From: Glandiceps talaboti
Lineage: Eukaryota; Hemichordata; Enteropneusta; Spengelidae
DNA: 42,000 bases
Assembly (NCBI RefSeq): GCF_964340395.1
Contig: NC_135564.1
Coordinates: 925,501-967,500 of the forward strand
Direction: 5' to 3'
Below the pieces are notes generated by a model. That model was not told the DNA's origin and made no database searches. It was given only the letters and a program-made list of their open reading frames with translations. A program made the position numbers and the translations under genes. How positions within the stretch are numbered: position 1 is the first letter of the stretch; each line of letters starts with the position of its first letter. Below, piece after piece: positions 34,724 through 42,000 of this stretch.

Positions 34724-37700
34724 ATATAGTTAAACTATGTGATGAATTTATTGAATTGCAACCTTTGAACATTGATTCCATGGTGGATGCCAGTTTCCTA
34801 TATAAAGTGACTTCAAAAGTAACTGTTGACTAGTTGAAAAAGAAGCGGTATAACATGTGCACTGGCTGCAAATATGACACCTGAAACCAATCATATTAAG
34901 TTAAGGTAAACCAGGATGTCTTTGCACTTTTCGTGTATGCCAGTATAAAGTTTTATTATAAAAGTGAATTTTTATACAATTTTGTACTCTCTCATTTCTA
35001 TAGCAACCTATACAGGTTATTACTGTATGAAATGGTCCAAACCAATGTGGGCAATTTATTTTTGTGCATTTTAATTTCTAGATATTATCTAAAAACCTTA
35101 CATAACCCAAAGCAGAGCTTTCAGTCAAAAGAATAGGGAGCATGAAGAAAATTGCCATGACATTTTAGAGCGAGAACTATGGATTGGTTGTTTGAATGGG
35201 AATGTCTTTCTATAAAGCTAACCATGTAGAGTAGCAACATTATTGCTTTTCACACGAGAAACCACTGATATTTCAAGTGGATATTACAGCTGTGACAGTA
35301 ACATTCACATTTAGAAATGATGTGTAGAAATCGTCCGTGTCACATCGACTTTGAACGCCCACTCTTAAACTTTGAGAGGTGAAAGACCAATCCAATTTGC
35401 CATAACAAAATTTTAAACTAAAATAATGGGAAAAAATCCATGGGAACCTATCAACGACGGTCCTTTTTGCATCGATAGTGACTAATACTGTGTTTAACTA
35501 GAAACTAATGGTTTCGCCAATGGAAGTTTTGAATCCCCCTTAAACTTTAAGAGACAGGTGGTACAGATTGGAAGTAGAATTATACTATATTCTAAAATAA
35601 GTAGTAATTTAAGATGTTTGAAATCTAACAGTGCAAGTCTTACTATACATATACTTAGGTACAAATGTAGCCAATATTATAACCATTCTGCATACAGTCA
35701 AAAGAATATGTGGAGTAATCTCAAATCCTAATATATGTTATATATGTTACAAATATTGTGGTAAAGCCCAACTCCAACTAATGGTTGAAAAGAGGTCAGC
35801 TCACTCACCAAACACAGGCTTGTTTTTTCTGTATATATGTTGTATATACATGTCAAAAATTTTAGCTAGGAAAGGAACATATTTGTGTACCTTTCATGGC
35901 GGTATTTATCATTTACAATCACTTACTGCTCTACGTAGAGTTCTCCCTTTCCCCGAAACCTTCCGCTTTTGTCTAATGCTGTGGTCGATTATTCAGCTAT
36001 TTAGAGTTTTCTCATCTCTGCAACTGCTTAGTATTAAAATATTTAAATGACGTCACATCAGCTGTAATATGCTTTTAGTAATGATAGAAAAATAAATTCG
36101 TTTGTTTTATTCGTGAGATTAATTTTTTTAATTTCGCAATGTAAATGCATAATTTTTAGCGCCGAGATTTTGCCGCATAATTGTTTGACATGACTCAGTC
36201 CAAGAAGACTTTAATAGGTAGATGCTTGACTTGCGGAATATAGCGCTCTATCAAAAAATTAAAACGATCACAAAATTGCAAAAGTGAGGGGCCTGGGCTT
36301 TTTCCTTCTGTGTAGTCATAGCAATGGTATCAACATGACACTTTTTTCTCTCTTGGCTTTTTTATTGGAGGATTTCGAATTAATCTGACAACTGGCGACT
36401 AGTTGTCCAAGAGTTAACCTTCTATAGGCAACAGCTTCTTGTCTATTGTTTCCCGCCCTTTACCATCCACGCAAAAGTGAATTTTCAGTATTTCCTTAAT
36501 TAATTGTGATGTCATGATTCTATTCGTTCTGTCAAAATATTATTTATTACAGAATTAGAAAGAAAAAAAAAATTCGAAGTGGCCAGACATCAGAGTTCGA
36601 TATTATGTAAACATCCTCCAAAGTTTACTTTCATTCACAGCATTATTTCTTTGCCACTATAGCACTTTGGAAAATAAAGAATCGGCATTTCAACAAGGTC
36701 TATTGTTTTGTTTTGTGATTGCTTCCCCCCCCCCCACCCACCTAAAATATGTTGGTGAAGCAGTAACTGTCCTGTCTTGAGAGACATCTAGTAATTCTCT
36801 CCTTTTCTCACCTTTCTGCCCTGTATGAGCGGCTGCTTCCAATAATCATGACCCCATTCATACAGGGGTTAACAAAGTAACGGCTCGGGTTGCAACGCCC
36901 TGACAATTCTCGTTTTAAAAAAAAACTGGGAGCAAATTTTAGTGATCAGCACTTATCTGTAGAAAGCACAGCCACGAATTACAATTCGTTCACACCCCAA
37001 TTGAGGTCCGATTTTTAAACTGCTCATTGTTATGACCAAGCATCGCTGCGTAATGAATGCAGATGCAAGATCCCCGAGCACTTCTGTACATTTTCTAGTT
37101 CTCGCTAGCTCTAGCTCTGTTGGAGATTTAGGTCAAAGTGTGGCGAAATAGACTGACACAAATATGTAAATGAAGTGGTATGGACAACAGTAAAGTGTTT
37201 TGTCTTGCATTGCTTATTTTGTGGCGATATCCGACAGGTAAGTCTGTCAAATAACCTTGGACCACGATCAAAGCAAAGTTTGATGAAAAGAAAGCAGGTA
37301 ATATGTATGCTTAGACACTGCCGGTGATCACGACTGCTGATCTGTGACATGGACTCGACCGTTACGAGACAGAATATTTGATTAGCCGTAGCAACGGACT
37401 CGGTTGTAGCGTCACGCTCTCAGCATCCAACAAGGGGATGGTGGGTGGACGGCACAGACCAGCGACTAATTAGCAGAGATTACAGTCCCTTCACATAGCA
37501 ATCACCGTAATTGGTAATCTCCTTATTCAACTAATTAACATGATTACACAGATAAGAGGAAATAAGTTTATTTAATATGATTATCGGTTATTTCAATAAT
37601 CCTTATTCGATTAGCATTTAACTGTTTACAAGCGACAACATAATCAAATGTGAATGCGTGGGTCCTTTTAATTCTTTTCAAGGTGATATATTATGCATAA

Positions 37701-38160
37701 GCTGTGTAAGAAGATAAGTACTAGGCAGGGCACTTGGCTGGGACAACAAAGTGTGTCGGTTAACCGAAAACTCGAAACTTGAGAACTTTTGGCGGTTTAC
37801 GAGAAATACGAATTTGTGTGCGAGAATTAAAATATTGCGATTAATTTGTATGCACACGTGTGTAAACCCTACCGATGCTCTGAATTACTCGCGTAAGTGG
37901 GACACGGTCACAATAACTGGCATATGCAAATTACTGTTTTTACACAAAAGACATTAACCTTAAAATGTCGGGATTCACCAATTAATTCAAGTATGCTCGC
38001 TTTTCGGTAATTATTCAATACCGAGCAGTACTATATAATATGGTGTGTGTTGTTTTTGTTTGACTTGTTTATTTTAAACGGAGTGTTTTTAATTTGCTCC
38101 CATACCTCACGATAAGCGGTCGACACGACGAGACAACAACAAAAAACAGACCGACTTACC
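34724..38160. other. 3' flank of the SOSTDC1-like gene
   Basis: No second gene recognised. The 139-codon frame at 35631-36050 is Ile/Tyr/Cys-rich with no known motif and probably lies in flanking or untranslated sequence. A perfect TGACGTCA is at 36048-36055, an 11-C run at 36725-36735, and a dense TAAT/GATTA motif region at 37470-37640. Confidence 0.45.
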
Positions 38161-41100
38161 TTGACTATACGATTTGGCGGGATTGACTCTACCATTTCTC
38201 TCCGTTTTACATTGGTATTTCTTTAAACGACAATGTAATTGCAACAGTAATTATTCCATGCTGTTGAAACAGCTACCATTGCGGTTTTCTTTTGATCCTG
38301 TTTATTGTGTTTGACTCTTTGGTAGACGTGTCTGGCGAAAACCACACGAGATTCGGTCATCGGCCATATTGTTGTACCAACGCACAACTAGTGGCTATAT
38401 TGCAAAAGAGTCCAACTTCTTCATAGAACAATGCGGAAGTGGTTGACCGTATCACACTTACAAAATCTCCCAAAATAACGATTACGTCCGGAATCCAGGT
38501 CGTCGAGGTTGACATTTTACCATTAACATTTGTAGCACAGTTTTCTTGCAAACGAGTGGGTAAACATAACGGTAAATCCAATATGGCAGATCACATCCTT
38601 GCTGGATTATCCTTACAGGATATATGGAACTAACTCGTACTTGGTAAGCCTACCAACTCCGTTGAAATTTTTATTTTCATACTCGCTAAAACTTGCGAGC
38701 CGTTATTATTTCTGGATACTCCAGACGTGCCCTAACTTGCACAATATATTAGTTGGAGGTCACATGATAGTGCGGGGGAAGGCATTGAGAGCTAATGGCC
38801 CTCCTCCTACCACACGTCTGACATAAAAATAAAATCCTCAGAAAAAATAAGAGAAAAATACAAACTCCGGTTAAACCGTACAAATAGCTCATATCGGAAC
38901 TTCAACTTGGAACTTGGGTCAAACTAGTATAGGAAACCCATGAAATCGATAAACATGCCACAGAGAACGTCCCAAAAGAGAAAGTTTTTTTTTCTATATT
39001 TGTAAGACAATAAACTATATCCACATATAGAACTATTGCATGTGGCGCCGCGGCTGAGCTTCTCTCTCACATTTCACCTGGCGTAGGAGGAATGCGATAG
39101 TTGATTGAGAGCAACCCCGCGGCGTGAACAAAAATAACGAGTTGATTTACCATTGCTCGAGTCCTTGTCATCTAACAATAATAACACTGTTTTATAAATT
39201 TATCTAAATATGAAAGCCTTTTTTTTCAGAATTGTGGAAAAAAATTCCTCACATAGCTGTGTTGTTACGTCATGTAGTTGGTTGATGTTTTTTCTTATGT
39301 AAATGAGGCAAGGTGGACCAGTTTACATTGACATGCGGTACTAGTGCGTATAGAACGTCGGTTGTGTCACCTACCAGTTCAAGCTAGAATAATGCACAGC
39401 CAACGAACTGTTGTGACGCAAAACATGTTTGTGAGCAAAGGCTTTCAGTTTACACAGAGTATTTTCCAAAGACCTCGCGTCTCACTTGAATGGTCGTAAA
39501 AACACAACAATAAATCTAAACAAGGAGGGATTCTTCAAACTTATCTGCGCTACATTGTGACGTCACATATTCAATCCCTGACGTATCAACTCGTACACGT
39601 AAACAACGTGTTATTGAGAGAGAAGCCCTCAGAAAATAAACCTAAAAATAAACCATCAAAATATCAATAACCGCTACTGAAGCAATATGCGTATTGATGA
39701 AAACATTTCGAAATGGAAAAAGTAAAGCAAACAAATCCGATGGCAGATTTTTCTCTCGCTAGATACACGTAATATCTATATTTATATTTATCACAAATAT
39801 TCATCTAGTCCAATGTATCCAAATGGAATGTTGGCTGTAGTGGGGTAGTTTTCTGTGATTTAAGTGCGTCTGAGGTGATTGCACTACGTCTTGCTGACAG
39901 TCCGCTGATAAAATCGGCAGATGGTCGGAATCAAAGCGCGTCTCGAGGGGATGTCACTAATTAGTAATTAAATGTAAAGCTGCCGTGTTACGCGATGCCC
40001 CGACTACCGGTATTACCTATTCGCTAAGTTACGTCATCAACTTCCCCTGCAAGCTAATTTCGCGCATCAACGGTTCCCAGTGTTTCTTTGTGAAGTAATT
40101 TTCTTAATGGAATGAAATATTCCATAATAATTAAGGAAATTGCGTCCTTGTGAATACTTCCTTTGTATTACTTCGACATCTTTACGGATTTAGTAAACGA
40201 TTTCGTCTTTTACCTTGGAGGAACGAGAAGGAACAATATTTCATAGCGTGTTTATTATGTAAATAGATCTAGTTACTAGGCCGATGGCTTTGGAATAATT
40301 TATCCGGCTACAAGAATTGAAACTGCCTGAAAAATGGCATGCTATCCCCTTAATTAAAGACGACCCGGTCGTGCTGCGCGTCTAGGCGTTAAAGTGAAAA
40401 GTTCGTGTACAGCTGTCTATTACAGCAAAATCTGAGAATTAGGATTCCATTGTCCCACTTCGATCACGCGATTGTAAAACCTGGGTAATTTATACAAGTT
40501 TTCTGAATGAAACAAAACTCCGCTACTTTCTTAGGATTTCTTTGCTGTCATTGTTCCAACGGTTGCCGATGGCGTTTTTGGACAGTTTGAAGACACAATG
40601 AATGCGAAACTTTGGAGAGAGCTTCTGTGCTGACTGACTAGCTGTCTTGACAACAATACAGCTGTCATCGTATCATTACGTCACACATGCATACCCAATT
40701 AGAACTTTCCAATCACAGTTGCAATCAGTGGATAAGCTAGTCGGTTCTCAATACGGTCATTGTTTACGGTCCTTTTTATCCACTCTTTTCTAACATTTGC
40801 CTGTATTAGTGTAACCGAACAGAAACAGTTCGGATTACTACCCGACAGATGGTTCCATTTCAACCGTCTACCAAGGGACAACAACTTTTATCGACCTATT
40901 ACCATGACAACCATCAAAGATGGGCCCCCTGGCATTTGCTCTATTAGAATCAACAGAGCCGCGCTCGGAGCGATGGGACATACTCGAAACAGCATCCGAA
41001 GTCGATACGAGGGGGAGAAATAACAAAACAAAAACTGCAATCAAGGAACAAAGAGATTACAATGATTATAGCATGTTTCAAACAGATTACAATGCAGTCA

Positions 41101-42000
41101 AAGATTGTCGGATACAAGCACGTCTGTTGTTGTCTAAGTCTTAAATTATCATACCAAATTTCACTCGTGTCTTTCGATTAATCATTTTATTTGGATCATA
41201 GGTGACTTTGCCTGTGGCTATGTTATAATTTAGTCGGTAATTAGAATAGCTAGTATTGAGTGTTTGCGTGTGTGTTGGGGGGGGGGGGGGTTATTTCAAC
41301 TACCATGTACTTCTACACAAAATTTACTCCTACGTATATGCACAAAAATGTAAACACAAACATATGCACACCGGCACCCTTGCATTGACATAGTCAGTCA
41401 TAACAATACGATAATACAGCTTTAGATTTTAAAAAAACGGCAAACTTCAAAAGTCAGTTTTGTTGGGTTTTTTTTCACAAATCCCGAGAGAATCATTCTA
41501 TTCCATCGTCAAACTCACAAAATACTCTGTTCACTAGATATCTTATAACGTCATCTTTCTGCTGTACATTGACATAGATTGCCTGCTTTTCACTAATGTA
41601 CGCGATGGAAAAAAGAAAGATTGATTGCTATGCATAGAGTGTATTAACTATAAACCGCCAAATGATTGAAAATAAAGAGTACTTTTCTGAAGTACACTAA
41701 ACTGTAATGATTCTATACGTATTTACCGTTGAATGATGAAACCTACTTTGCTAAAGCAGTTATTCTGTTATAAGGCAAATGAATAGATTCCAGGAATCAA
41801 AAAATGAACCCCGGATGGCTAAATTAATTGGTTTTCAAAGAGAACCTGGATGAACGCTCTTATGTGATCCCTCGCAACGACTGCTGTACTTGTCGTGCGG
41901 CGAACGGGTTACACATTTTCCGCCAAATTTTTAATTTTTTTATATCTGCAATATTTGTATCCTCCCTTGCTGATTTTCGTGTTTATATTCGTCACTTTTT
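38161..42000. other. Non-coding right flank
   Basis: No coding exon recognised. Contains a TGACGTCA at 39558-39565, a CTAATTAGTAATTAAA homeodomain-type patch near 39957-39972 and a 14-base G run at 41277-41290. Short frames at 38357-38826 and 40699-41144 have no recognisable motifs. Confidence 0.45.

Noticed and set aside
35631-36050. 139-codon plus-strand frame downstream of the gene
   Set aside because: AT-driven composition rich in Ile, Tyr and Cys without a known motif; more likely flanking sequence.

Overview
The window looks like 42 kb of a metazoan nuclear genome, most likely a marine bilaterian invertebrate (an invertebrate deuterostome or a lophotrochozoan). Three things point there: an intron-split gene for a secreted vertebrate-type Wnt/BMP antagonist, many tetranucleotide microsatellites built from TATG/TGTC/TG units, and a tRNA-derived SINE. 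The species cannot be fixed from the sequence alone. No operons, Shine-Dalgarno-led genes, CRISPR arrays or phage genes were seen.

One protein-coding gene can be supported. It is a plus-strand member of the sclerostin/SOSTDC1 (Wise/USAG-1) family, with coding exons at 33206-33404 and 34016-34386 separated by a phase-1 intron of 611 bp. The spliced product is 189 residues: signal peptide, glycosylated linker, eight-cysteine monomeric cystine knot and a very basic tail. A splice-acceptor-like sequence ends six bases before the ATG, so an upstream non-coding exon is likely. The best-looking candidate is a TATA box plus a strong donor at 21873-21974, which would give an intron of about 11 kb.

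Layout. 1-2510 holds a compound microsatellite, then about 91 copies of a 20-bp satellite, then older degenerate units of about 30 bp. 2886-11130 is non-coding with several microsatellites, one of about 700 bp, one copy of a dispersed repeat and a triple POU octamer. 11131-19173 carries a SINE, a 16-bp minisatellite, a decayed tandem repeat of about 95 bp, the second copy of the dispersed repeat, a 22-bp minisatellite and an inverted compound microsatellite. 19174-33200 is unique-looking upstream or intronic DNA. 34387-42000 is the 3' flank.

Functionally, the window reads as a developmental signalling gene in a large gene-poor landscape. Seven perfect CRE palindromes lie between 24.1 and 39.6 kb and none in the first 24 kb. 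That pattern and some homeodomain/POU-motif clusters are candidate regulatory DNA. No new multi-gene biological system was found; the most unusual content is repeat architecture, plus the loss of the usual LRP-binding tripeptide in the antagonist's second loop.
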